A stretch of 57,297 nucleotides of DNA from the NCBI RefSeq assembly GCF_039540975.1, contig NZ_BAABFL010000065.1:1-57297 (forward strand), in the 5' to 3' direction. Origin of the DNA: Kistimonas scapharcae (GTDB lineage Bacteria > Pseudomonadota > Gammaproteobacteria > Pseudomonadales > Endozoicomonadaceae). Shown piece after piece: positions 26,480 to 35,528 of this stretch; the stretch's first letter is position 1, and each line of letters begins with the position of its first letter. The notes under the pieces are model-generated. The model was not told the DNA's origin. It saw nothing but the letters and a program-made list of their open reading frames with translations, and searched no databases. The translations under genes and the position numbers were made by a program.

Positions 26480-26617
26480 GGTGTATCGTGAATCGTCGAT
26501 GGGTGAGGGCTCATCATAGAGCATTTTGGCATTTGATAGCACTACTGAAATCGCTTTCCCGTCGATGTTGTTACTTCCTATAATGATGGCCGGTTTTTAC
26601 TGACAGGTTAGCAGCCA

Positions 26618-26884
26618 ATGACTACTCAGGAAGAAATGAATCGTCTGTTCTGGCATAGCAGAAGAGGGATGCTGGAGCTGGACATCCTGCTGGTGCCGTT
26701 TGCCAGGGAGATCTATCCGACCCTGTCAGAGGACGATCGGCAGCGTTATGTCCGGTTGCTGGAATGTGAGGATGCTGACCTGTTCGCCTGGTTTATGGAG
26801 CAGGAAGAATCGCAGGATAAGGATATTGCCTATATGGTTAGAATGATCCTTGACCGTGCCCGCAGTCTGCCAGCCGTTCATTGA
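26618..26884 (+). CDS. sdhE: FAD assembly factor SdhE
   Basis: Promotes covalent FAD attachment to succinate dehydrogenase SdhA and fumarate reductase. It has 88 residues and a five-helix fold, with the essential RRGMLELD motif at 15-22 and a conserved ECEDADLFAW stretch. It is followed by an overlapping ygfX gene, the E. coli ygfYX arrangement. Confidence 0.93.
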   Translation: MTTQEEMNRLFWHSRRGMLELDILLVPFAREIYPTLSEDDRQRYVRLLECEDADLFAWFMEQEESQDKDIAYMVRMILDRARSLPAVH

Positions 26885-27281
26885 GCTTCACTTGAAGCGA
26901 TCCCGGTATCAGTTATGGCTGGTATCGGGAGCGCACCTTGTTGCTGGGTTGTCCCCGTGGCTTGCACGAACGAATGGTTGGTCAGCAATATTATCCTTTC
27001 TTATTTTGCTTCATTGGCTGGATGCACTCCGTGAGCAGGGCTGGTTAGGCAGGTCGCGTGCTATTAACGGTGTTCGGTATGCCGGTGAGCAGTGGTCAAT
27101 TGCACTGGATGCAGCTGGATGGGTTCGCGTGGAACTGGCCGGGCAGCCACTGATTACCCCTTTTCTGACTATTCTTCCGTTTCGTTCTGGGCATCGAACC
27201 CATAACGCCGTGCTGTTCTCGGATGCGGTGGATCCCGAAGCATTCAGAACACTTCGGGTTCGCTTACTGCTGGGTCATTGA
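26856..27281 (+). CDS. ygfX: YgfX-like membrane protein
   Basis: About 142 residues, with a hydrophobic hairpin near the N-terminus (YQLWLVSGAHLVAGLSPWLA, then AILSFLILLHWLDAL) and a soluble C-terminal part, the plan of YgfX (CptA). YgfX is encoded with SdhE and has been reported to affect cell division and the cytoskeleton in E. coli. The frame overlaps the end of sdhE; GTG 26856 (TTG 26850 also in frame) is uncertain, and a later start near 26892 is possible. Assignment rests on topology and position more than on motifs. Confidence 0.7.
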   Translation: MPAVCQPFIELHLKRSRYQLWLVSGAHLVAGLSPWLARTNGWSAILSFLILLHWLDALREQGWLGRSRAINGVRYAGEQWSIALDAAGWVRVELAGQPLITPFLTILPFRSGHRTHNAVLFSDAVDPEAFRTLRVRLLLGH

Positions 27282-27288
27282 GCTTATT

Positions 27289-28884
27289 TCATGGGTTTAC
27301 GATTGGTGTCAGCACGGTATTAGTTGCGACTGGCAGTGTTTCAGGATAATCCAGTGTGAAGTGGAGCCCGCGGCTTTCATGTCGCAGCATCGCGGAGCGG
27401 ATGATTAGCTCCGCGACCAGTGCCAGATTGCGTAGTTCAATCAGGTCACTACTGATTTTGTAGTTGCTGTAAAAATCATGGATTTCCTGTTGCAGTAACT
27501 TGATCCGGTGAGAGGCTCGCTGCAGTCGCTTGGTGGTTCTGACAATGCCCACGTAATCCCACATAAACCGGCGGAGTTCATCCCAGTTATGGCTGATGAC
27601 AACATCCTCATCGGAGTCTGTCACTTGGCTGGCATCCCAGGCGGGTATGTCATGGCGATCTGCGATCGTATCCAGCTGCTGGCAGATATCCCTCGCGGCT
27701 GACTGGGCAAAGACAATGCATTCCAGCAGGGAGTTACTGGCAAGCCGGTTTGCGCCATGCAGCCCTGTAAAGCTGCATTCACCGATGGCATAGAGTCCGT
27801 TCAGATCGGTTCTTCCTGCGTGATTTACCATGATTCCACCGCAGGTGTAGTGGGCGGCGGGTACGACTGGAATCGGTTCCCGTGTCATATCGATACCGTA
27901 TTGCAGGCAACGCTCATGGATATTGGGGAAGTGATCAAGGATAAAGTCCCGTGGACGGTGACTGATATCCAGATAGAGACAGTCACTGCCGAGCCGTTTC
28001 ATCTCATGGTCGATGGCGCGGGCAACGATATCCCGGGGGGCCAGTTCGCCGCGTTCGTCAAAGTGGGTCATGAAACGGGTGCCGTCAGGCAGCAGTAATC
28101 GACCGCCCTCTCCACGAACCGCTTCGCTGATCAGGAATGACTTGGCTTGTGGGTGATAAAGGCAGGTTGGATGAAACTGGTTGAATTCCATATTGGCAAC
28201 CCTGCAGCCAGCGCGCCAGGCCATGGCAATACCGTCACCGGATGATCCGTCACGATTGCTGGTATAGAGATACACCTTGCTTGCTCCACCCGTTGCAAGG
28301 ATGACAAATCGCGCTTTGAAGACATCAACAGATTCATTAGCTTGATTCAGCACATAGGCGCCCAGACAGCGGTTGCCTGGAAGCCCAAGCTTTTGGGTTG
28401 TGATCAAATCAATGGCAATCTGATCCTGGTAAAGATCGATATTGCTTTTCTGACGAACCCTGTCGACCAACGTCGTGGAAACAGCACGTCCGGTGGCATC
28501 GGCGGCATGGACGATCCGGCGATGGCTGTGTCCACCTTCACGAGTCAGGTGCAGATTCTTCTGGTCGTCTGTTGCTTCGCTGAAGGGGACGCCTTGTCCA
28601 ACAAGCCACTCAATACTTTCACGGCCATGACTAATGGTGAAACGAGCGGCCTGCTCGTTACACAGTCCAGCACCTGCATTGAGGGTGTCACCGAGGTGGT
28701 TGTCCAGGCTGTCACCTTCATCCAGTACGGCAGCGATACCGCCCTGAGCCCAATAGGTCGAACCGGCGGAAAGGTCCCCCTTGCTCAGAATGGCAACCCG
28801 GGTTGTCTCAGGAAGATTCAAGGCGACGGCCAGGCCGGCAGCGCCACTGCCGATCACCAGGGCGTCATACTGATGCTGCTGCAT
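27289..28884 (-). CDS. nadB: L-aspartate oxidase
   Basis: Oxidises L-aspartate to iminoaspartate with FAD, the first step of de novo NAD synthesis. It has 531 residues. The FAD dinucleotide fold is GSGAAGLAVAL (from residue 12). The active-site region carries STYWAQGGIA, HTR-type catalytic loop residues and AAHYTCGGI, followed by the helical C-terminal domain of the succinate dehydrogenase/aspartate oxidase family. It is divergent from rpoE, the same arrangement as in E. coli and Pseudomonas. Confidence 0.96.
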   Translation of the reverse strand: MQQHQYDALVIGSGAAGLAVALNLPETTRVAILSKGDLSAGSTYWAQGGIAAVLDEGDSLDNHLGDTLNAGAGLCNEQAARFTISHGRESIEWLVGQGVPFSEATDDQKNLHLTREGGHSHRRIVHAADATGRAVSTTLVDRVRQKSNIDLYQDQIAIDLITTQKLGLPGNRCLGAYVLNQANESVDVFKARFVILATGGASKVYLYTSNRDGSSGDGIAMAWRAGCRVANMEFNQFHPTCLYHPQAKSFLISEAVRGEGGRLLLPDGTRFMTHFDERGELAPRDIVARAIDHEMKRLGSDCLYLDISHRPRDFILDHFPNIHERCLQYGIDMTREPIPVVPAAHYTCGGIMVNHAGRTDLNGLYAIGECSFTGLHGANRLASNSLLECIVFAQSAARDICQQLDTIADRHDIPAWDASQVTDSDEDVVISHNWDELRRFMWDYVGIVRTTKRLQRASHRIKLLQQEIHDFYSNYKISSDLIELRNLALVAELIIRSAMLRHESRGLHFTLDYPETLPVATNTVLTPIVNP

Positions 28885-29081
28885 TGTTCTGTGATACCGC
28901 GTGTCATGTTTGCTAGAGTTGAATATTAAGGCAGTCAGGTCTTATAGGGAAAGGTACTAACGGAATAAGGGGAAACGGAACAGTCGTGCATTTCAGGCCT
29001 TTCCAACGGCGGTTTTTCCTTGAAAAATGATTCCCTGAATCCCATCTCAGACAGTCTTGCGAAAAAAATTGTGAAAGTTGG

Positions 29082-29108
29082 GAACTTTTGGTCAGTGATA
29101 CTGTCTAT
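29082..29108 (+). promoter_or_regulatory. Sigma-E-type promoter of rpoE
   Basis: GGAACTT (-35, 29081-29087) and GTCTAT (-10, 29103-29108) are spaced as in the E. coli and AlgU consensus (GAACTT, 16 nt, TCTRA). It lies about 70 bp upstream of rpoE, indicating positive autoregulation. Confidence 0.85.
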
Positions 29109-29178
29109 TGAGTTAGAACAGGGCAGTTGGTTCTTGCGCTAGGCTCTGAAGCCTGGACAGAAGAATTGAGGACAATTT

Positions 29179-29766
29179 ATGGCAGATGCACAGGAAACCG
29201 ACCAGCAGTTGGTGAGTCGGGTTCAAAAGGGGGACAAACGTGCATTCGACCTGCTAGTGATTAAATATCAGCACAAGATTCTCGGCCTTGTTGGGAGTTA
29301 TGTGCATGACTTTCAGGAAATGCAGGATGTGACCCAGGAGGCGTTCATCAAGGCGTATCGTGCCCTGGGGCAGTTTCGAGGTGACAGTGCGTTTTATACC
29401 TGGCTGTATCGTATTGCGATCAATACGGCCAAGAATTTTCTGGTGGCGAAAGGACGCCGTCCGCCGGATACCGATGTTGATGTATACAACACCGAGACTC
29501 TGGATAGTTCGTACCCCCTGAAAGATCTGGAGACACCGGAGCACAATGTGCAGAAAGACGAGATAGAGGCGGTGATCTTCAAGGTGATCAAGGGCTTGCC
29601 GGATGAACTCCGTACCGCGGTGACACTGCGGGAGTTTGATGGCCTGAGCTACGAAGATATCGCCGAGATCATGGATTGTCCGGTAGGGACCGTGCGGTCA
29701 CGTATTTTCCGGGCCAGGGAAGCCATAGATAAAGTGATTCAGCCATTGCTGAGCAAATCGGGGTAA
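29179..29766 (+). CDS. rpoE: RNA polymerase sigma-E factor (RpoE/AlgU)
   Basis: Extracytoplasmic-function sigma factor directing the envelope-stress regulon. It has 195 residues. Region 2 includes DVTQEAFIKAYRAL and FYTWLYRIAINTAKN (core and -10 binding). Region 4 includes GLSYEDIAEIMDCPVGTVRS, the -35-binding helix-turn-helix. It is first in the operon with the anti-sigma gene rseA (58 bp on), rseB, rseC and mucD, and has its own sigma-E-type promoter. Confidence 0.97.
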   Translation: MADAQETDQQLVSRVQKGDKRAFDLLVIKYQHKILGLVGSYVHDFQEMQDVTQEAFIKAYRALGQFRGDSAFYTWLYRIAINTAKNFLVAKGRRPPDTDVDVYNTETLDSSYPLKDLETPEHNVQKDEIEAVIFKVIKGLPDELRTAVTLREFDGLSYEDIAEIMDCPVGTVRSRIFRAREAIDKVIQPLLSKSG

Positions 29767-29823
29767 TCGTATTAATGCTGTGGGGAAACGGGGTAGAGCC
29801 GACCATGTCCAGTGAGGTGTCCC

Positions 29824-30465
29824 ATGACCGCGATCGATAACCAGCCTGACCGGCGCCTGAAAGAGTCGCTATCCGCACTGATGGATAACGAAGCCAATGA
29901 ACTTGAGATGCATCGGGTACTCGATCATCTGCAGAAGGATGAAGCCTTCAGAAAGACGGCGTTTAGCTACCAGTTGATAGGTGAAACTCTGCGCAAAGAG
30001 AACAATGCCTTTGCCGGGATTGATATCTCTTCTGCCGTAAGTGATGCCATTGGCCAGGAGCCTGCCGTGAATACCGAAGAACGTTTGAGTGGGCGGTGGC
30101 AATCGCTGGGACGTTTTGCGGTCGCGGCATCTGTGACACTTGCCGTGATCGTGGGTGTCCAGCTCTGGAATGGCCAGAATGCAGGGCAGCAGGACATTGC
30201 TTCCGTTCAGGAAACTGTCCAGCCGGTTGCCAGCGATAATGGCACACTGGTCGCTGATTATGGCGCAGTGGGTGTTCTGGCCGGTTATGGTACAGAGCAG
30301 AAAGGTTTGACGCCCTCACAACTGAATCGGGCCCGGGTCTTCGCCGATAACGTCGCTCGTGAGCGTTTCAGTGCCTATATGTTACAGCATGCTGAACAGC
30401 AATCGTCTTATACCGCACAGGGTATGTTGCCGTTCGTCAGGGCTGCCAGCTTTGAGAGACCCTAG
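29824..30465 (+). CDS. rseA: Anti-sigma-E factor RseA/MucA
   Basis: Inner-membrane anti-sigma factor that holds RpoE inactive until regulated proteolysis. It has 213 residues. The cytoplasmic N-terminal RseA_N domain (KESLSALMDNEANELE, residues 12-27) is followed by a membrane segment at about 98-114 (FAVAASVTLAVIVGVQL) and a periplasmic domain that would bind RseB. ATG 29824 is preceded by GAGGTG; a GTG four codons earlier is in frame but less likely. Confidence 0.93.
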   Translation: MTAIDNQPDRRLKESLSALMDNEANELEMHRVLDHLQKDEAFRKTAFSYQLIGETLRKENNAFAGIDISSAVSDAIGQEPAVNTEERLSGRWQSLGRFAVAASVTLAVIVGVQLWNGQNAGQQDIASVQETVQPVASDNGTLVADYGAVGVLAGYGTEQKGLTPSQLNRARVFADNVARERFSAYMLQHAEQQSSYTAQGMLPFVRAASFERP

Positions 30466-30472
30466 TTTGGCG

Positions 30473-31477
30473 ATGGAAGGAATGGTTTTGCACGCACGGA
30501 AACTGATCGGCCTACTGGTATTGAGCTGGGCTCTGCCAGTCGCTGCGGCCCCGCAGGGATCACCGGTTGAATGGCTTGACCGGATGTCCACAGCCTTCAG
30601 AAGTGAAAATTATCAGGGTTTTTTCATCTACGAAAACCTTGGTGGGTTGCTGACGCTCAAAGTGATGCATGGTGTGGTGGATGGTCAGGAAAAGGAACGT
30701 CTCGTGTATCTGGACGGCCCTTACCGCGAGATGATCCGTGATGGCCAGAAGATCGCCTATATCCGGCAGGGGCAGGGCGGTGTGACGTTAAAGCCGGGTT
30801 ATCTGGCAGCCTTGTCAGGTCGTTTCAAGACGGATTTCCAGAAACTAGGTGGGTTCTATCAGTTACGTTTTGGCGGTGATGTACGGATAGCCAATCGCAT
30901 CGGTCGCCATGTGGAATTACTGCCCCGGGACAAGCACCGTTACGGTTACCACCTGTGGCTGGATCATGATTCTGGCTTGTTGTTGAAGTCTGAAATGCAT
31001 GGTGACAAAGGCGCGGTTTTGGAGCGCTTTCAGTTTGTTGATCTTTCGGTTGGCAATCTCCCTGATGGCGATGTCATCCCGCCGGGACAGCATGCCTGGA
31101 TCGATCGCTCGGCAGTTGCTGCTCACTCTGAAGAAAGTCCCCTGACCTGGGAAATGGGCTGGGTGCCTGATGGATTTAACAAGACCGGTTACCGTAAAAC
31201 GGTGAGTCCTGTCAGTCAGAAGCCAGTGGATAGTTTGTTATACAGCGATGGTCTGGCAGCATTTTCCGTATTTGTTGAAGAGGATATGACCCGGGTGTTG
31301 AGTCAGTCGTCAGAACAGTCCGGAGCAACCGCCGCTGTATCCAGAGTCTTCCGCAATGGTGATGCTTATTATAATGTGACGGTTGTCGGCGAGATCCCGC
31401 TGGGTACGGCAGAGCGCATTGCCGTATCGGTTAAACCCCGTCAGGTGGAATCGCCCTTTCAGGCACCTGCGCAGTAA
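30473..31477 (+). CDS. rseB: Sigma-E regulatory protein RseB/MucB
   Basis: Periplasmic protein that binds RseA/MucA and protects it from cleavage until lipid or lipopolysaccharide signals displace it. About 334 residues: signal peptide (KLIGLLVLSWALPVAAA), large lipid-binding domain (NYQGFFIYENLGGLLTLKVM region) and small C-terminal MucB/RseB domain (WVPDGFNKTGYRK). The start is ambiguous. ATG 30473 and ATG 30482 are in frame, but GGAAGGA at 30475-30481 is best spaced for TTG 30488, which would give MHARKLIG. Confidence 0.92.
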   Translation: MEGMVLHARKLIGLLVLSWALPVAAAPQGSPVEWLDRMSTAFRSENYQGFFIYENLGGLLTLKVMHGVVDGQEKERLVYLDGPYREMIRDGQKIAYIRQGQGGVTLKPGYLAALSGRFKTDFQKLGGFYQLRFGGDVRIANRIGRHVELLPRDKHRYGYHLWLDHDSGLLLKSEMHGDKGAVLERFQFVDLSVGNLPDGDVIPPGQHAWIDRSAVAAHSEESPLTWEMGWVPDGFNKTGYRKTVSPVSQKPVDSLLYSDGLAAFSVFVEEDMTRVLSQSSEQSGATAAVSRVFRNGDAYYNVTVVGEIPLGTAERIAVSVKPRQVESPFQAPAQ

Positions 31478-31518
31478 GCGGTAGCAATAACAGACGTCAG
31501 AGTATTTGAAGACGATTC

Positions 31519-32031
31519 ATGATTGAAGAAAGTGGACGTGTTGTCGCCGTCGAAGAGCGGCTGGCTGTTGTGGAAACCGTAAGAAAATCCGCCTGTGACG
31601 CCTGTTCTGCCAAGAATGCCTGTGGACAGGGACTCAAGCGTCATATCAGCGATCACAGTGCTTCCCATATGCATATCCGCGCATTGTGTGACTTTCCCGT
31701 GAGGGTGGGTGATACGGTGGTCATTGGTATACCTGAGTCAGCCATGTTAACGGCTTCATTCTGGGTTTATCTGTCACCCTTGCTGTTTTTGGTGGTTGCC
31801 ATTGGATTTGGCTACTGGCTCGGTTTGCCGGAAGGTTATCTGATTTTGTTTAGCTTGCTCGTTATGGGAGCGGGCTTTGGAATGACTGCCCGTTTGTTCC
31901 GCAATGAAAACCGACAGAAACAGTTGCAGCCGGTCGTGCTCAGTTGGCAATTAACGGATCAGGAAACGGCAGTAAAGAATATGTCAGAACATCAGCCTGT
32001 GATGTCTAACGACGTCATTGTCATGCTGTGA
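31519..32031 (+). CDS. rseC: RseC/MucC-family membrane protein
   Basis: 170 residues. The N-terminal Cys cluster C26-x2-C29-x5-C35 (ACDACSAKNACGQG) and two membrane segments (about 75-95 and 103-122) define the RseC/MucC family, linked to sigma-E control and to reducing the SoxR Fe-S cluster. It is third among the anti-sigma genes of the operon, 41 bp after rseB. Confidence 0.92.
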   Translation: MIEESGRVVAVEERLAVVETVRKSACDACSAKNACGQGLKRHISDHSASHMHIRALCDFPVRVGDTVVIGIPESAMLTASFWVYLSPLLFLVVAIGFGYWLGLPEGYLILFSLLVMGAGFGMTARLFRNENRQKQLQPVVLSWQLTDQETAVKNMSEHQPVMSNDVIVML

Positions 32032-32119
32032 CAGCCAGAGCATCTTTGTGTTGGTGGTGACTGGCTGGTGAAATGTATCAGAAATGTTTGATCATCGGTG
32101 AGATGGGGAAACGGATCTT

Positions 32120-33541
32120 ATGAGATATCCAAGAATTAATGTTGCCGGTTGGCTTGGCGGTATATTCGCCCTGTTTCTCGGCATGCAGTTGGCGATTGCC
32201 AGTGAGCAGTTGCCCGATTTTTCGAGCCTGGCCGAGAATGCATCGCCGGCTGTTGTGAATATCAGTACGTTGTCCAAGCCGAAGCAGTCTGGCAGACAGC
32301 AGCTTTATGGGCCATATGGTGATGATTTACCTGAGATTTTCAGGCGTTATTTCGGGTTGCAGATTCCCGATGACTCCCAGTTTGAGCAGCCGCGCCCTCA
32401 GTCACTGGGGTCAGGTTTTATTATTTCCGATGATGGTTACATTCTGACCAATAACCATGTTGTAGAAGGTGCGGATGAAATTCTCGTACGCCTTAATGAC
32501 CGCAGTGAATTCAAGGCCAAGCTGGTCGGAGCGGATAAGCGCTCTGATCTGGCATTGCTGAAAGTGGATGCCAAGCGCCTGCCTGCGATTCGTCTGGGTG
32601 ATTCGGATGAATTGAAGCCTGGTCAGTGGGTTTTTGCTATTGGTTCTCCTTTTGGTTTTGAGTATTCGGTCACCAAGGGGATTATCAGTGCACTGAATCG
32701 TAGCTTACCGACTGAAAGCTATGTGCCGTTTATCCAGACTGATGTACCGATCAATCCCGGTAATTCCGGTGGTCCGTTGCTCAATATGGACGGTGAAGTC
32801 ATTGGTATTAACTCCCAGATATTCACCCGTTCTGGCGGATTCATGGGGCTCTCGTTCGCGATTCCCATTGATGATGCCATGGATGTCGCTGAACAGCTGA
32901 AAGAGAAAGGGTATGTCACCCGTGGCTGGCTGGGTGTAGTGATTCAGGATGTTGATCGCAGTCTTGCTGAATCTTTTGGTCTCAAAAAGCCCCACGGTGC
33001 GCTGATCAGCCAGGTGATTCCTGAGGGGCCTGCTGGTACAGCGGGTTTGCAGCCGGGCGATATTATTCTTCGATTCAATGGTCGGGATATTAAGTTCTCC
33101 AGTGATCTTCCCATGGAAGTTGGGCGTACCCCCGTCGGCAAGAAGGTTGAGGTCGATTTGGTCCGTCGTGGTAAAACGCTGACCAAGGCCGTCGAACTCG
33201 GTGAACTGCCTGACGAACAGGGCAAGACCAAGCCTCAGGTGCAGAGCCGTGAGGATAACCGCCTTGGAATTAATGTTGAGCTGTTGAACGACAACTACCG
33301 TCAGCGTCTTGGTGTTGATAAATCGGTGTCAGGTCTTGTGGTCACACAGGTCGGTCGTGGCGCTGGTCGTGCAGTTGGCTTGCGTAATGGCGATATCATT
33401 ACCCAGATCAACCATCAGGACGTTAAGAGCGTACAGGAATTCAACAGCATCGTGAAAAAGCTGCCAGCGGATAAGACGATCTCCATGCTGGTGGTGCGCC
33501 GAGGTATGCCTGGGTTTATCACGTTCCGTTTGGCAGAGTGA
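32120..33541 (+). CDS. mucD: Periplasmic serine protease Do (MucD/DegP-like)
   Basis: Degrades or refolds damaged envelope proteins. It has 473 residues: N-terminal signal segment (about 8-27), trypsin-like domain with triad His113 (NNHVVEGAD), Asp143 (SDLALLKVD) and Ser216 (NPGNSGGPL), and two C-terminal PDZ domains (about 270-360 and 385-470). A protease of this type closes the algU operon in Pseudomonas, where it lowers sigma activity. It ends before a strong stem-loop. Confidence 0.95.
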   Translation: MRYPRINVAGWLGGIFALFLGMQLAIASEQLPDFSSLAENASPAVVNISTLSKPKQSGRQQLYGPYGDDLPEIFRRYFGLQIPDDSQFEQPRPQSLGSGFIISDDGYILTNNHVVEGADEILVRLNDRSEFKAKLVGADKRSDLALLKVDAKRLPAIRLGDSDELKPGQWVFAIGSPFGFEYSVTKGIISALNRSLPTESYVPFIQTDVPINPGNSGGPLLNMDGEVIGINSQIFTRSGGFMGLSFAIPIDDAMDVAEQLKEKGYVTRGWLGVVIQDVDRSLAESFGLKKPHGALISQVIPEGPAGTAGLQPGDIILRFNGRDIKFSSDLPMEVGRTPVGKKVEVDLVRRGKTLTKAVELGELPDEQGKTKPQVQSREDNRLGINVELLNDNYRQRLGVDKSVSGLVVTQVGRGAGRAVGLRNGDIITQINHQDVKSVQEFNSIVKKLPADKTISMLVVRRGMPGFITFRLAE

Positions 33542-33660
33542 TATTGCCGGGATAACGTTGACTACTCGTAGAAATGGATAGCCTGACGATCCATGCCCGG
33601 ATAGCAGGCTACTGGTAAATACGGTAGACTGATGCGTTAACAGGGGTTTCCATTAGCCGT

Positions 33661-33691
33661 AACCCGCCCGCCTGACTCAGGCGGGCGGGTT
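33661..33691. terminator. Strong stem-loop between mucD and lepA
   Basis: AACCCGCCCGCCT pairs perfectly over 13 bp with AGGCGGGCGGGTT around a 5-nt loop. Only a weak T-rich stretch (TTAATCTATTT) follows. It probably ends the sigma-E operon, and its symmetry would let it act on both strands. Confidence 0.65.
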
Positions 33692-33719
33692 AATCTATTT
33701 AGAGCAGTAGTGACACACG

Positions 33720-35519
33720 GTGAGTGACTTACGACATATTCGAAATTTTTCGATCATCGCCCATATTGACCACGGAAAATCGACGCTGGCTGACCGGTTC
33801 ATCCAGCATTGTGGTGGTCTGAGTGATCGGGAAATGCAGCAGCAGGTGCTCGACTCTATGGAGCTTGAGCGCGAACGTGGTATCACCATCAAGGCTCAGA
33901 GTGTAACGTTGGATTACACCGCTAAGGATGGTCAGGTCTACCAGCTCAACTTTATCGACACGCCGGGCCATGTTGACTTCTCCTATGAAGTCTCACGTTC
34001 TCTGGCGGCCTGTGAAGGTGCATTATTGGTAGTTGATGCGGCCCAGGGTGTGGAAGCCCAGTCGGTAGCCAACTGCTATACCGCTATTGAGCAGGGGCTG
34101 GAAGTTATGCCCGTGCTGAACAAAATGGACCTTCCCCAGGCTGAACCAGAGCGTGTTGCTCAGGAGATTGAGGAAATCATTGGCATTGATGCAACGGATG
34201 CGGTGCGTTGTTCTGCCAAGAGTGGCTTGGGCATTGAAGATGTGCTTGAGGCTCTGGTGGCGACTATCCCACCGCCGGAAGGAGATATCAATGGTGAGCT
34301 ACAGGCGCTGATCATCGACTCCTGGTTTGATAACTACCTGGGCATTGTTTCTCTGGTTCGGGTGGTTAACGGTACATTGCGCAAAAAAGACAAAATGCTG
34401 GTCAAGTCGACTGGTGAAGCCTACGTCGTGGATGATATCGGTATCTTTACACCGAAACGGCAGTCGACAGGTGAGCTGAAAGCCGGTGAGGTGGGGTACG
34501 TTGTTGCCGGTATCAAGGATATTCATGGCGCGCCGGTGGGCGATACCCTGACGCATGCCAAGACGCCTGAAGTTGCAAGGCTTCCCGGTTTTCAGCGTGT
34601 GAAGCCGCAGGTTTATGCCGGCCTGTTCCCGGTCAGCTCCGATGATTTTGAAGATTTTCGTGAAGCGCTGGAAAAACTCAGCCTTAACGATGCTTCGCTC
34701 TTTTATGAGCCGGAAAGCAGTGATGCACTAGGCTTTGGCTTCCGTTGTGGCTTCCTGGGCATGCTGCACATGGAAATTATCCAGGAGCGCCTGGAGCGGG
34801 AGTATGACCTTGACCTCATCACCACGGCGCCTACGGTGGTCTACCAGGTTGTAATGAAGAATGAGGACGTGCTGGAGATTGATAACCCGTCCCGTTTGCC
34901 TGACCCGGCCGGTATCCTGGAGATTCGTGAGCCCATCGTTCAGGCTCATATCCTGGTGCCGCAGGAGTATCTGGGTAATGTCATCAGCCTGTGTGTGGAA
35001 AAGCGCGGTATCCAGCGTGATATGCAGTTCACGGGGACTCAGGTGTCTGTATCCTATGACCTGCCGATGAGTGAGGTGGTACTGGATTTCTTTGATCGCC
35101 TGAAATCGGTCAGTCGTGGTTTCGCTTCCCTGGATTACTCCTTTGATCGTTTCGAAGTGGCGAAAATGGTCAAGCTGGATATTCTTATCAACAGCGAGAA
35201 GGTCGATGCGCTGGCGCTGATTGTGCATAAGGACAATGCGGCCGGTAAGGGGCGTAAACTCACAGATGCCATGAAGGAGATTATTCCGCGGCAGATGTTT
35301 GATGTGGCGATTCAGGCAGCGATGGGTGGCCAGATTGTGGCACGGTCAACGGTGAAGGCGCTGCGCAAGAACGTAACGGCCAAGTGTTATGGTGGTGACG
35401 TTAGCCGTAAGCGTAAGCTGCTGGAGAAGCAGAAGGCCGGCAAGAAACGCATGAAACAGGTTGGTCGCGTGGAAATCCCCCAGGAAGCATTCCTGGCTGT
35501 ATTGAAAGTTGACAACTAA
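33720..35519 (+). CDS. lepA: Elongation factor 4 (LepA)
   Basis: A ribosome-associated GTPase, near-universal in bacteria, linked to initiation and back-translocation. It has 599 residues, exactly typical. The GTPase domain carries AHIDHGKST (14-22), the G3 motif DTPGHVDF and the G4 motif NKMDLP. The C-terminal signature domain ends with KRKLLEKQKAGKKRMKQVG. The start is GTG 33720 (MSDLRHIRNFSIIAHIDHGK aligns with the family). It is followed 9 bp later by lepB, the usual pair. Confidence 0.97.
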   Translation: MSDLRHIRNFSIIAHIDHGKSTLADRFIQHCGGLSDREMQQQVLDSMELERERGITIKAQSVTLDYTAKDGQVYQLNFIDTPGHVDFSYEVSRSLAACEGALLVVDAAQGVEAQSVANCYTAIEQGLEVMPVLNKMDLPQAEPERVAQEIEEIIGIDATDAVRCSAKSGLGIEDVLEALVATIPPPEGDINGELQALIIDSWFDNYLGIVSLVRVVNGTLRKKDKMLVKSTGEAYVVDDIGIFTPKRQSTGELKAGEVGYVVAGIKDIHGAPVGDTLTHAKTPEVARLPGFQRVKPQVYAGLFPVSSDDFEDFREALEKLSLNDASLFYEPESSDALGFGFRCGFLGMLHMEIIQERLEREYDLDLITTAPTVVYQVVMKNEDVLEIDNPSRLPDPAGILEIREPIVQAHILVPQEYLGNVISLCVEKRGIQRDMQFTGTQVSVSYDLPMSEVVLDFFDRLKSVSRGFASLDYSFDRFEVAKMVKLDILINSEKVDALALIVHKDNAAGKGRKLTDAMKEIIPRQMFDVAIQAAMGGQIVARSTVKALRKNVTAKCYGGDVSRKRKLLEKQKAGKKRMKQVGRVEIPQEAFLAVLKVDN

Positions 35520-35528
35520 AAGGTTGAT

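Noticed and set aside
28342..28929. Open frame of 195 codons opposite nadB
   Set aside because: Shadow of the aspartate oxidase gene.
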